DNA from: Marinosulfonomonas sp.
Lineage (GTDB): Bacteria; Pseudomonadota; Alphaproteobacteria; Rhodobacterales; Rhodobacteraceae
NCBI GenBank assembly: GCA_019090885.1
Contig: JAHRVC010000027.1
Coordinates: 1 to 32,056, forward strand
DNA length: 32,056 nt
Direction of reading: 5' to 3'
The notes below the pieces were generated by a model. The model was not told the origin of the DNA. It did not search any database and saw nothing but the letters and a program-made list of their open reading frames with translations. Positions 1 through 7,361 of this stretch are shown one piece after another (position 1 is the stretch's first letter; each line of letters opens with the position of its first letter). Both the position numbers and the translations under genes were made by a program.

Positions 1-163
1 ACAACATCTTGTCGATGGCGACCGTCACAAACAGGCCGACAAGGGTGAAAATAATCGCGTAAACGGCACCGTACTGCGCCTTGTCCAGCCGGTTTCCGCC
101 TTTGCGTGAAGCGGTGTAGACGCCATAGATGGCACCAAAAATAAGGGCGGCAATTACGATCAC
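1..163 (-). CDS. Small membrane protein, C-terminus cut by window edge
   Basis: Too short for the ORF track. Reading the minus strand from a GTG at 163 gives an open frame of 54 codons that runs off the window. It begins VIVIAALIFGAIYGVYTASRKGG and continues with a second hydrophobic stretch (YAIIFTLVGLFVTVAI), so at least two membrane segments separated by a basic, polar loop are visible. A Shine-Dalgarno-like AAAGGA lies just upstream of the GTG. The GTG overlaps the TGA stop of the upstream lipoprotein gene (GTGA, 4 bases), which indicates translational coupling in one operon. I do not recognise the family. The coupling suggests that this protein and the DUF2927 lipoprotein are made together, but no function can be assigned. 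Confidence 0.7.
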   Translation of the reverse strand, partial: MIVIAALIFGAIYGVYTASRKGGNRLDKAQYGAVYAIIFTLVGLFVTVAIDKML

Positions 164-1575
164 TGGCTGTTCCTTTCGGTATTTGTTTTGCGGGCCGGGG
201 TCAGGGCTGCAATTTCGCGCAATCGGGAGCGGATTTCACCCTCGGAGCGAAAGCCATACCGCGCCCACCCGAGGCTGTCGAGGCGCACGATGTCAGCCTC
301 GCCCGGACGATCCAGATTGTCCAGCGCCTGCGCCTTGAGCATCAGGAATGTCGCCAGAAGCGATGCGTTTTCTGCCCGCAGCGCAACCGTGGTGTTGCGG
401 TCGGCAATCGCAATTGCGTCCTTGGCGCGACCTGCCGACAGGGCATAGGCCGCGCCCTGAACGGCCACATGGGCGGCATGCAATGCGGTGGTGGGGTCGG
501 TGCGAAAAATGCTTTCGGCTTCGGAAAATGATGCCAGTGCCAAGTCGGGGTCATTGCCAAGCGCCAGACGGCCTTGGGCATAAAGCGCGAACCCTAGGCG
601 GTTGTCTTGCCATCCATGTGCGCGTGCCATTGCGACGGTAGATTTGGCCGCCGACAGGCGTGTGACAGGGGTTCCGCGTGGGCCAAGCGCGTTATGCACC
701 GATTTCCCCCATGCAAGCGGTGTCGCGCTGGCGCTGGTAAATCCGCCAGCCCGCCCGGCGGGGTTTATCCGTGACAAGATAGCAGGAAGGCGCGCGGCCA
801 CCTGTTGCCGGGTCATGCCGCTGTGCAGGGACGGGCTGTAGAATGCCCGCAGGATCGTCATGTCAAAGCCGGTCAGGACCGCGTGAAAATCATCGTCGTT
901 AAAGATCGAATCGCTTAGGTGATACAGGTCGTTCACTGGCCCCAGCGCTTGGGCGATTTCCTCGTGCAGACAATCGCGGACTTCCTGTGGGCTAACGTCA
1001 CCGGGCAGAAAAATCGCCATTTTCTCGCGCTCGGTGATCGTGGTCCAGTCAAGTGCGGCGGATCGGCGACTGGCGCGAAACTGCGCCCAGTTGGTAACGC
1101 GCGGGGCAACAAAGCAGGCCGCTTGGGGCACCGCACGTTGCAGGCTAGCGCGTTTTAGGACTTCGATGGTGATATTGGCGGATTGATCGGCCGCAACACG
1201 GGTGATCGAAATACGCGCCTCATTGCGCAGCCGTGCCAGCAGTTGGTCCAGATCGCGCTGACTGACCGCACTTAACGGCGCGCCGGTCAGACGCAGGGTG
1301 ATCGGACCTTCAAAGCGTGACAGCACCGGCAGGTGGCGGCCACTTTCAAGATCAAAAGCCAGCGTCAGGAATTGTTGCGCAATCGATGCATTGGAACGCC
1401 GGGTTGGTGCGGCAGGACGGGCGCGAAATGCATGCATTTCCGGCAGGGAAATGTTTGACGGGGCGCGGCGGGCAACATCGGCTGATTGGGTCAGCGGCCC
1501 GCAGGCAGCTATCGCCAGCAGGAACGGCGCAATCAGGGTGCGAAGCATGGACGTCGGGGCAGGGCGCGTTTTCAC
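160..1575 (-). CDS. DUF2927-type lipoprotein
   Basis: Predicted 471-residue exported lipoprotein. The N-terminus carries a short basic region, a hydrophobic stretch (LIAPFLLAIAAC) and a lipobox-like IAAC, so signal peptidase II processing and membrane anchoring are expected. The middle (about residues 110-260) resembles the DUF2927 family common in Rhodobacterales, with a conserved-looking CLHEEIAQALGPVNDL stretch. The C-terminal 150 residues are Ala-rich and helical with a TPR-like look (ALASFSEAESIF, AYALSAGRAKDAIAIA). The annotated start is GTG at 1575, overlapping the stop of the GNAT gene by 4 bases (GTGA). An ATG nine codons further in (1548) would also leave an intact signal peptide, and neither has a strong ribosome binding site. 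The HEE in the DUF2927 region could suggest a metallopeptidase-like ancestry, but that is speculation. Its function is unknown. Confidence 0.8.
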   Translation of the reverse strand: MKTRPAPTSMLRTLIAPFLLAIAACGPLTQSADVARRAPSNISLPEMHAFRARPAAPTRRSNASIAQQFLTLAFDLESGRHLPVLSRFEGPITLRLTGAPLSAVSQRDLDQLLARLRNEARISITRVAADQSANITIEVLKRASLQRAVPQAACFVAPRVTNWAQFRASRRSAALDWTTITEREKMAIFLPGDVSPQEVRDCLHEEIAQALGPVNDLYHLSDSIFNDDDFHAVLTGFDMTILRAFYSPSLHSGMTRQQVAARLPAILSRINPAGRAGGFTSASATPLAWGKSVHNALGPRGTPVTRLSAAKSTVAMARAHGWQDNRLGFALYAQGRLALGNDPDLALASFSEAESIFRTDPTTALHAAHVAVQGAAYALSAGRAKDAIAIADRNTTVALRAENASLLATFLMLKAQALDNLDRPGEADIVRLDSLGWARYGFRSEGEIRSRLREIAALTPARKTNTERNSQ

Positions 1576-2012
1576 GGACGGTCATACCGGATAAACGGGG
1601 TGACTTGCGCGATCCGGTCGTAAAGATGCCGGGCGGTCTTATTAAACTCCTGTGTCAGCCAATAAACCTTTGGCGTGCCAGCCTGATCGGCGGCCTCATA
1701 AACAGCCTCGATCAATGCGCGGCCAATGCCGGTGCCGCGTGTTTCGGGATCAGCATAGAGATCCTGCAAATAACACACCCCTTCAGGGCGCCACATGTGA
1801 TCGTGGAAAATGAAATGCACCAGCCCGACGGGTGCCCCGTCAAGTTCGGCAATGCGCCCATGAAACCTGTTGGACGGATCCAGCAGGCGTTCAAAGGCGA
1901 TCTGCTTAACCTCGTCGTCCAACCCGGTTTCATAGAAATCCAGATAGGCGGTCCAAAGACGCGACCACTGGGTGAAATCCCCGGCCTTTATATGTCGGAT
2001 CGTCAAAGCCAT
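1572..2012 (-). CDS. GNAT family N-acetyltransferase
   Basis: This 146-residue protein has the size and layout of a single-domain GNAT enzyme, which transfers an acetyl group from acetyl-CoA to an amine. The acetyl-CoA pyrophosphate-binding loop is visible as ETRGTGIGRALI (R-x-x-G-x-G), preceded by the strand CYLQDLYADPE and followed by a helix and a C-terminal YWLTQEFNKTARHLYDRI segment with the tyrosine typical of the family. The substrate cannot be read from the sequence. The gene lies 6 bases downstream of the MoxR ATPase gene and overlaps the lipoprotein gene by 4 bases, so the minus-strand genes from MoxR to the window edge probably form one transcription unit. Confidence 0.9.
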   Translation of the reverse strand: MALTIRHIKAGDFTQWSRLWTAYLDFYETGLDDEVKQIAFERLLDPSNRFHGRIAELDGAPVGLVHFIFHDHMWRPEGVCYLQDLYADPETRGTGIGRALIEAVYEAADQAGTPKVYWLTQEFNKTARHLYDRIAQVTPFIRYDRP

Positions 2013-2018
2013 CAGATT

Positions 2019-2858
2019 CTAGCGCTTTGAGCGCGATAGAAAGGCAAGCCGCTCAAACAAATGCACGTCCTGTTCGTTTTTCAGCAACGCGCCGTGCAGC
2101 TTGGGCAGCAATGACCCGGCGTCGCGTTTCAGGTCTTCGGGGCTAAGGTCTTCGGCCAGCAACAGCTTTAGCCAATCAAGGATTTCGCTGGTCGAGGGCT
2201 TTTTCTTTAGCCCGGCCTGTTCGCGTATTTCGTAAAACTGCGTCATCGCCGTTGCAACCAGCGCGTCCTTGATGCCGGGGAAATGCACCTCGACGATTTT
2301 GCGCAACGTGTCGGCCTCGGGGAAATTGATATAGTGGAAGAAACAGCGCCGCAGGAATGCGTCTGGCAGCTCTTTTTCGTTGTTTGAGGTGATGATGACC
2401 ACCGGTCGCACCTGCGCTTTGACGTTTTCGCCGGTCTCGTAGACGTGAAATTCCATCTTGTCGAGTTCCTGCAGCAGGTCGTTTGGAAACTCGATATCGG
2501 CTTTATCAACCTCATCAATCAGCAAGACGACCTTTTTGGGCGCGGTGAACGCCTGCCACAGCTTGCCCTTGCGGATGTAGTTGTTGACGTCATGAACGCG
2601 CTCATCGCCCAGTTGGCTGTCACGCAACCGGCTGACGGCGTCATATTCATAAAGCCCCTGTTGTGCCTTGGTGGTCGATTTGATGTGCCATTCGATCATA
2701 TCCATGCCAAGGGCCATCGCGACCTGACGGGCAAGTTCGGTTTTGCCGGTCCCCGGCTCGCCTTTGACCAGCAGGGGGCGTTCAAGCGTGACGGCGGCGT
2801 TTACGGCAACGGTCAGGTCTTCGGTTGCCACATAGGCATCGGTTCCGGTGAATTTCAT
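2019..2858 (-). CDS. MoxR-family AAA+ ATPase
   Basis: This 279-residue AAA+ ATPase of the MoxR group probably acts as a chaperone-like ATPase that remodels or activates partner proteins, often with von Willebrand factor A proteins. Walker A is GEPGTGKT (residues 33-40) and Walker B is VLLIDEVD (about 111-118). A sensor-1 ITSNNEKELPDAFLRRC stretch and the arginine pair are also present. I chose the ATG at 2858 (MKFTGTDAY) over the ORF-track start at 2882 because an AAAGG lies at a plausible distance upstream and close relatives I know begin MKFT. No VWA-domain partner is visible immediately downstream. A GNAT gene follows instead, so the partner may be elsewhere. It is divergent from dksA across about 180 bases. 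Confidence 0.93.
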   Translation of the reverse strand: MKFTGTDAYVATEDLTVAVNAAVTLERPLLVKGEPGTGKTELARQVAMALGMDMIEWHIKSTTKAQQGLYEYDAVSRLRDSQLGDERVHDVNNYIRKGKLWQAFTAPKKVVLLIDEVDKADIEFPNDLLQELDKMEFHVYETGENVKAQVRPVVIITSNNEKELPDAFLRRCFFHYINFPEADTLRKIVEVHFPGIKDALVATAMTQFYEIREQAGLKKKPSTSEILDWLKLLLAEDLSPEDLKRDAGSLLPKLHGALLKNEQDVHLFERLAFLSRSKR

Positions 2859-2966
2859 GGTCAATATCGGCCTTTCGAGCATCTTTGTTCACGCTTTAGT
2901 AAAGACTGGCGCACAAACCATCAAGCCAGACCGATCAGCTAGTGACATCTAATCGCGCTTGGGCTA

Positions 2967-2980
2967 CATCGGCGCCGATG
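2967..2980. promoter_or_regulatory. 14-bp perfect palindrome between moxR-like gene and dksA
   Basis: CATCGGCGCCGATG is its own reverse complement. It lies in the divergent intergenic region, 62 bases before the dksA ATG. The same region holds TTTCGGAAA (2985-2993) and TTTCCGGAAA (3016-3025). A regulator-binding site is possible, but no known consensus is matched. Confidence 0.35.
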
Positions 2981-3041
2981 GAGGGTTTCGGAAATCAGTG
3001 ACCACTATTTGTCAATTTCCGGAAAACATAAGGGATTGAAT

Positions 3042-3464
3042 ATGAAGGCCGAAGTTTTTCTGCCAGATGATTACCGCCCGGCCGAAGACGAAGCGTTCAT
3101 GAATGAGCGCCAGATCGAATATTTTCGGCGCAAACTGACAGACTGGCGCAGCGAGTTGCTGGACGGCAGCAAGCAAACCATTGAGGGCCTTCAGGACGGC
3201 ACGCGCAATATCCCCGATGTTTCGGACCGCGCGTCAGAAGAAACTGACCGCTCGCTGGAACTTCGCACACGGGATCGCCAGCGCAAACTGGTGTCCAAGA
3301 TTGATGCCGCTCTGCGCCGTGTCGATGAGGGTGAATTTGGCTATTGTGTCGTGACCGGTGATCCGATCTCGCTCAAACGGCTGGACGCGCGCCCGATTGC
3401 CACGATGAGCCTTGAAGCGCAGGAACGCCATGAGCGGCGCGAAAAGGTGCATCGGGAAGACTGA
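3042..3464 (+). CDS. dksA: DksA/TraR-family RNA polymerase-binding protein lacking the Zn-finger cysteines
   Basis: This 140-residue DksA homologue would bind in the RNA polymerase secondary channel and modulate promoters together with ppGpp. The coiled-coil tip motif is intact as PDVSDRASEE (Asp59 and Asp62, equivalent to the essential DxxD tip). The globular end follows the usual order (EFGYC, GDPI, RLDARP). However, the four zinc-ligand positions read Cys102, Thr105, Ser123 and Ala126 instead of four cysteines, so no zinc finger can form. Functional DksA proteins without the canonical zinc finger are known in Rhodobacter (RSP2654), so this is probably lineage-typical and active. I chose the ATG at 3042 rather than 3009 because AAGGGA precedes it at good spacing. 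A strong hairpin terminator follows the gene. Confidence 0.92.
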   Translation: MKAEVFLPDDYRPAEDEAFMNERQIEYFRRKLTDWRSELLDGSKQTIEGLQDGTRNIPDVSDRASEETDRSLELRTRDRQRKLVSKIDAALRRVDEGEFGYCVVTGDPISLKRLDARPIATMSLEAQERHERREKVHRED

Positions 3465-3494
3465 TGGGCACTGACGGACAATTAGAAATTAATC

Positions 3495-3525
3495 ACACCG
3501 GGTCGCTACGTCCCGGTGTTTTTGT
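3495..3525 (+). terminator. Rho-independent terminator after dksA
   Basis: ACACCGGG and CCCGGTGT form an 8-bp stem with a nine-base loop, followed by TTTTTG. It lies 31 bases after the dksA stop and just before the monooxygenase start. Confidence 0.85.
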
Positions 3526-3540
3526 TTGTGGGGTGCTGGG

Positions 3541-4716
3541 GTGCTGATCGGGCAACAGGTTACGATTGTCGGGGCCGGTATCGGTGGATTGGCGAGCGCG
3601 CTGGCACTGGCGCAGCGAGGCGCAACAGTGCGGGTGCTGGAGCAGGCCAAGGAATTGAGCGAAGTCGGCGCTGGTTTGCAGATTAGCCCGAATGGCGTTG
3701 CGGTGCTGGACGCACTTGGCTTGGGTGAGAAATTGCGCGCGGTGGGGGTGTCGATGAGCGACATCCGCTTGCTGGATTATCGCCACGGTGCGCCGGTCTT
3801 GCGGATGAACCTTGCAAAATACAGTGCCGGGCGGGCCTATCTGGCGCTGCACCGGGCCGATTTGTTGGAGATACTGGAACAGGGCGCGCGCGACGCTGGT
3901 GTTGTGATCGAAACCGGTATGACCGTTACCAAAGTTAGCGGCGGCAGAGCGGGGATCGCGCTGGATGTGGACGGTCATGGGGCGCAGACCGCACCGCTGG
4001 TTATAGGTGCTGACGGCTTGCATTCACATCTGCGCGCGCATCTGAACCCCGGCGGCGCGCCGTTTTTTACCGGGCAGGTTGCATGGCGTGCGCTGGTTGC
4101 CGGGCCGGGCGAACAAAGCGATGACCGCTCTGTTCGCCTTTACATGGGGCCGGGAAAACATTTGGTGATTTACCCGCTGCGCGGCGGTGCTTTGACCAAT
4201 ATCGTAGCTGTGCAGGAACGCGAGGATTGGGCCGAGGAAAGCTGGTCGGCCAAGGGGAACCCTGCCGTTTTGCAGACTGTATTCAAAGATTTCTGCCCCG
4301 AGGTTCGCGATCTGCTGGCGCGGGTTGAAAAGGTTAACTTGTGGGGCCTGTTCCGCCATACGGTCGCGCCAAACTGGACCGGGCCGGGATGCGCTTTGAT
4401 CGGGGACGCGGCGCATCCGACGCTGCCGTTTCTGGCGCAAGGGGCCAATCTGGCGCTGGAAGATGCCTGGGTGCTGGCCGATTGTCTGGCCACGATGGAA
4501 CAGGATGCGGCGCTGAAGGCCTATCCGATACGTCGTAAAGCGCGCGCCGCAAAGGTGATCGCTGCGGCCAATGCCAATGCGCGGAACTATCATTTGCGCA
4601 ACCCGGTTTTGCGCCTTGGGGCACATATGATTTTACGCGCAGCCAGCAATTTGGCCCCGCGCCGGGTTTTACAACAGTTTGACTGGATCTACGGACACGA
4701 TGTGACCGGTAGCTGA
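3541..4716 (+). CDS. FAD-dependent aromatic-type monooxygenase (salicylate hydroxylase-like)
   Basis: This group A flavoprotein monooxygenase has about 391 residues, the usual size. The FAD-binding Rossmann motif is IVGAGIGGLASALAL at the N-terminus. The DG motif that contacts FAD and NAD(P)H is VIGADGLHSHLR, and the GD motif is LIGDAAHPTLPFLAQGAN. These place it with salicylate 1-monooxygenase, 6-hydroxynicotinate monooxygenase and UbiH-like enzymes. The true substrate cannot be read from the sequence. The ORF-track TTG at 3526 lies within the dksA terminator tail, so I prefer GTG at 3541, which has a GGGG stretch seven bases upstream. Its stop is only 7 bases from the convergent tpiA stop. 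No neighbouring ring-cleavage genes suggest a catabolic operon. Confidence 0.88.
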   Translation: MLIGQQVTIVGAGIGGLASALALAQRGATVRVLEQAKELSEVGAGLQISPNGVAVLDALGLGEKLRAVGVSMSDIRLLDYRHGAPVLRMNLAKYSAGRAYLALHRADLLEILEQGARDAGVVIETGMTVTKVSGGRAGIALDVDGHGAQTAPLVIGADGLHSHLRAHLNPGGAPFFTGQVAWRALVAGPGEQSDDRSVRLYMGPGKHLVIYPLRGGALTNIVAVQEREDWAEESWSAKGNPAVLQTVFKDFCPEVRDLLARVEKVNLWGLFRHTVAPNWTGPGCALIGDAAHPTLPFLAQGANLALEDAWVLADCLATMEQDAALKAYPIRRKARAAKVIAAANANARNYHLRNPVLRLGAHMILRAASNLAPRRVLQQFDWIYGHDVTGS

Positions 4717-4723
4717 CGCGGTT

Positions 4724-5482
4724 TTAGTTTGCGGCTTCTAAAGCCGTGATAATAGGCGAGAAATCCGCAGCCTTTAGCGACGCGCCGCCAACCAACGCCC
4801 CATCCACGTTGGACACGCCGAATATGTCTGCGGCATTGCCAGCCTTCACAGACCCGCCATAAAGAATGCGGGTAGAGCGGCCAACACCGGCCCCCAGATG
4901 CTTTTCCAGATTCAGGCGGATGAAATTATGCACTTCACCGATCTGTTCAAGGCTGGCGACCTTGCCAGTGCCAATTGCCCAGACGGGTTCATACGCCACA
5001 ACAAGGTTCGCACCAGTGACCAAATCGGGCACCGACCCAGCCAATTGCCCGGCGATGATTTCAAGGGTGTTGCCGGCCTCGCGCTCGGCCAGCGTTTCGC
5101 CCACGCAGATCACAACCTTTAGACCGGCCGCGATGGCGGTGCGGGCCTTGGCGTGCACGTCGTCATCGGTTTCGCCGTGGTTCGCGCGGCGCTCTGAATG
5201 GCCAAGGATCACAAACCTTGCCCCGGCGTCCGCCAGCATCTCGGCTGAGATGTCGCCCGTATGCGCGCCCGCCTGCTCGCGGTGGCAATCCTGCCCGCCG
5301 GTGGCAATCGTGCGCCCCACGGGCAGCGCGCTCATCAAGGCAAGCAGTGTTGCGGGCGGGCAGATTAGTATTTCGCAAGTGGGGTCTGGATGGGCGGCGC
5401 TTAACTTGGCGACTTCTTCCAAAGCATCGCCGACCCCGTTCATTTTCCAATTTCCGGCGATCAGTTTTTTGCGAAATTCCAT
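4724..5482 (-). CDS. tpiA: Triosephosphate isomerase
   Basis: This 252-residue enzyme interconverts dihydroxyacetone phosphate and glyceraldehyde 3-phosphate in glycolysis and gluconeogenesis, in the cytoplasm. All catalytic positions are visible: Asn11 and Lys13 in AGNWKMNG, electrophile His95 in LGHSERR, general base Glu165 in AYEPVWAIGTG (followed by loop 6), and the phosphate-binding YGGSVKAGN near the C-terminus. Length matches the family. An AGGA lies eight bases before the ATG. It sits 14 bases downstream of the TfoX-like genes on the same strand and may be cotranscribed with them. Confidence 0.98.
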   Translation of the reverse strand: MEFRKKLIAGNWKMNGVGDALEEVAKLSAAHPDPTCEILICPPATLLALMSALPVGRTIATGGQDCHREQAGAHTGDISAEMLADAGARFVILGHSERRANHGETDDDVHAKARTAIAAGLKVVICVGETLAEREAGNTLEIIAGQLAGSVPDLVTGANLVVAYEPVWAIGTGKVASLEQIGEVHNFIRLNLEKHLGAGVGRSTRILYGGSVKAGNAADIFGVSNVDGALVGGASLKAADFSPIITALEAAN

Positions 5483-5496
5483 TCAAATATTCCTAA

Positions 5497-5808
5497 TTAC
5501 AATTCGCTTAAGGCCCGTGTGGCCCAGTCGCGCGCCAGATATTCATCATCCAGTGCGGCCTCGGGCATAGTCCAATATCCCATCGTCTTACCAGTGTCCG
5601 CGCCAAATTGCACAGCGCCCGCATCTGCTATTTGGTTTGCAAAGTCACCTTTGGCTTTCAGGTATAGCGTGTTGGCGCTGTCCAGTATGGAAAACACCTG
5701 CCCGTCGCAATAGATCGTCAGCCCGCCCATCATTTTGCGATGGGTGATGGTGCCAAGTGGGGCAAACAGGTCTTCGATGAATGCGATATCGTCGCTGGTA
5801 ATGCTCAT
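5497..5808 (-). CDS. TfoX/Sxy N-terminal domain protein (copy 2)
   Basis: This 103-residue protein consists only of the TfoX N-terminal fold. The signature is visible as HRKMMGGLTIYCDGQVFSIL and LYLKAKGDF, then a YWTMPEAALDD stretch near the C-terminus. TfoX/Sxy proteins are linked to competence regulation in gammaproteobacteria, but the stand-alone N-terminal domain in alphaproteobacteria has no established role. The ATG overlaps the stop of the upstream paralogue by four bases (ATGA), indicating translational coupling. With the preceding gene it forms a tandem pair, probably an old duplication because the two sequences are clearly diverged. Confidence 0.82.
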   Translation of the reverse strand: MSITSDDIAFIEDLFAPLGTITHRKMMGGLTIYCDGQVFSILDSANTLYLKAKGDFANQIADAGAVQFGADTGKTMGYWTMPEAALDDEYLARDWATRALSEL

Positions 5809-6173
5809 GGTTTTCGTTTTGCTTTTTTAGCGCGCTTTTGAGCAGCGGCTTTCAGGGCGGGCACCATCGAAAGCTGCGCCCAGTGCATGGCCTCGTCGCT
5901 GTCTTCCAAGGCGGCATCCGGCAGGGCCATCAACCCGTTGATCTGGCGCGGGCCGGTTTTGGTGTCATAAGTGAAGGGCTGCGAACCTGCGGCGCTATAG
6001 ATATGCGCCAGTTCTTTGTCAGCCTTCATGAATACGGCATCGCCAAAGATCACCGCAAACATCGCGTCGTCTGAATAAAGCGCTGTGCCGCCAAACAAGC
6101 GCCCGGTGCGGATCGGCGCAAGGTTGGCAAATAAATCCAATGCATGATCCAGAAATCCGGGATCGGCGGGCAT
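5805..6173 (-). CDS. TfoX/Sxy N-terminal domain protein (copy 1)
   Basis: This 122-residue TfoX N-terminal domain protein has the motifs GRLFGGTALYSDDAMFAVIF and VFMKADKEL, with LMALPDAALEDSDEA aligning to the end of the domain. It has an added lysine-rich tail (KAAAQKRAKKAKRKP) that its downstream paralogue lacks, which could contact nucleic acid. Its start overlaps the stop of the IscA-type gene by one base (TGATG), so the Fe-S carrier and both TfoX-like genes look like one translation-coupled unit. No function is established for such proteins in alphaproteobacteria. Confidence 0.82.
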   Translation of the reverse strand: MPADPGFLDHALDLFANLAPIRTGRLFGGTALYSDDAMFAVIFGDAVFMKADKELAHIYSAAGSQPFTYDTKTGPRQINGLMALPDAALEDSDEAMHWAQLSMVPALKAAAQKRAKKAKRKP

Positions 6174-6523
6174 CAGCTTTCAGCGAATTTTATCGACTCA
6201 CCGCAACCGCAGGCATCAACCACATTGGGATTGCGAAACTTGAACCCGCTTTCCAGCAGCGAGGTTTCATAGTGGATTTCGGTGCCAAACAGGAACATCT
6301 GCGCCATCGGTGCGATCATCACCCGCGCGTCGCCCTGTTCAACGACCTCGTCATTTGCGTCAACCTCGGTCACATAGTCCATGGTATATTCCATGCCCGC
6401 GCAGCCACCCTTTTTGATGCCGATGCGCAGCCCCTTATGGCCCTCTGACTGCATCAGCTTGGATATCTGCACAGCCGCAGCATCGGTCATTGTGACAGCT
6501 TGTTTTCCGGGTATGCCGAACAT
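6173..6523 (-). CDS. A-type iron-sulfur carrier protein (IscA/SufA/ErpA family)
   Basis: This 116-residue A-type carrier accepts and delivers Fe-S clusters to apoproteins in the cytoplasm. The three conserved cysteines are present: Cys41 in KKGGCAGMEY, and Cys105 and Cys107 in DACGCGES near the C-terminus. I chose the ATG at 6523 (MFGIPGKQ), not the ORF-track start at 6592, because AAAGGA precedes it at good spacing and the longer frame would overlap the DUF3307 gene. A SufT-like gene lies about 1.5 kb upstream on the same strand, with the SatD-like/DUF3307 pair in between. SufA, IscA and ErpA cannot be told apart safely here. The neighbouring SufT makes the SUF pathway more likely. Confidence 0.93.
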   Translation of the reverse strand: MFGIPGKQAVTMTDAAAVQISKLMQSEGHKGLRIGIKKGGCAGMEYTMDYVTEVDANDEVVEQGDARVMIAPMAQMFLFGTEIHYETSLLESGFKFRNPNVVDACGCGESIKFAES

Positions 6524-6554
6524 TGCGGTGGTCCTTTCGCGCGTTACCCCTAAC

Positions 6555-7292
6555 TTAGGGGTGGTTGGTGCGTATCTCAAGCACCTGTTCAAGGTCCGGT
6601 AGCAAAGACTGCAACCAAAGCACGCTTAGGGCGGCCAGAATGGCCCAGCCAAAGCTCGCCAATGTGCCGATGATGACGTATTCCGAGGCGCGCCTGTCTT
6701 GGTTGACGGCACTAAAGCGCAGTATGGATTTGGCCGCGATAAGAAACCCGATTGAGCCGGGCAGGTCTGCCAGCATCAGCATGTAAATCAGGCCACGTTC
6801 CAGATGGCCAATTGTTCGCCCGCCTTGGGGCAGGCCGGCGTCGCTGTTGGCCTCGGGGGTATGGCGCGCCATCAGGTAGGTGATCGCAAAGGCCCCGGCG
6901 CGGGTCGCAAATAGCAGCCCGCCCAGCAATAACATCGCATGGGGCAGGGCGGTGGGCGCGCTGGCCCAAATGCCGGTCGCCCACAGGTGGGGCGCGCAAT
7001 ATGCGACCGCGCAAAGGCTGGCCAGATGTGCCGCCTGATCGCCAAGGTGGCTGGCCAGCGTGTCCGGCGCCAGATAGATTTTCGCGGTGTCGATCAGCAG
7101 GTGTGCAGCACCCAGTGCCAGAATTTCCGGCGCATCGACGCGCCCGGTTGCGGCCATCGCCAATGCCAGAACAAGGGCGGCGTGTAACAGCAGCACAGCG
7201 GGTTCGCGTTTTCGCCTGACCATCCAAGTTGGCTGAAAGACGTAGTCAGCCAGAATATGGGCAAATGCCAATGCGATAAAGGTTTCAACCAT
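6555..7292 (-). CDS. DUF3307 integral membrane protein
   Basis: This 245-residue polytopic membrane protein matches the DUF3307 pattern. The N-terminal helix carries FAHILADYVFQP, and the second helix carries AAHLLIDTAKIYL. Several further hydrophobic segments follow, including LLLGGLLFATRAGAFAITYLM and the C-terminal ILAALSVLWLQSLL. A polar loop reads GRTIGHLERGLIYMLMLADLPGSIGFLIAAKSILRF. Biochemical function is unknown. DUF3307 genes are often found beside SatD-like genes, as here. The upstream region (7310-7356) carries two 18-bp inverted repeats with the same layout as upstream of the SatD-like gene, so this gene probably has its own controlled promoter. The ATG at 7292 has a modest AGGG upstream. 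Confidence 0.85.
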   Translation of the reverse strand: MVETFIALAFAHILADYVFQPTWMVRRKREPAVLLLHAALVLALAMAATGRVDAPEILALGAAHLLIDTAKIYLAPDTLASHLGDQAAHLASLCAVAYCAPHLWATGIWASAPTALPHAMLLLGGLLFATRAGAFAITYLMARHTPEANSDAGLPQGGRTIGHLERGLIYMLMLADLPGSIGFLIAAKSILRFSAVNQDRRASEYVIIGTLASFGWAILAALSVLWLQSLLPDLEQVLEIRTNHP

Positions 7293-7309
7293 GCCATGGC
7301 CCTACTTTG

Positions 7310-7356
7310 GCAAGCATATGGGCTTGCGTTTCGTGATTGAAAGCAAAATGACTTGC
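7310..7356 (-). promoter_or_regulatory. Tandem operator pair upstream of the DUF3307 gene
   Basis: Box 1 at 7310-7327 is GCAAG-CATATGGG-CTTGC, a perfect 5-bp inverted repeat with an eight-base spacer. Box 2 at 7339-7356 is GAAAG-CAAAATGA-CTTGC, with one mismatch in the left arm. Their centres are exactly 29 bases apart, with 11 bases between boxes. Box 1 ends 18 bases before the start codon, so binding there would probably occlude the promoter or early transcript. The same motif and spacing recur at 8013-8059. Confidence 0.75.
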
Positions 7357-7361
7357 AGCGA

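Noticed and set aside
1317-2030. 237-residue plus-strand ORF
   Set aside because: It lies opposite the lipoprotein and GNAT genes, both of which have family motifs and coupled starts; this frame has none.
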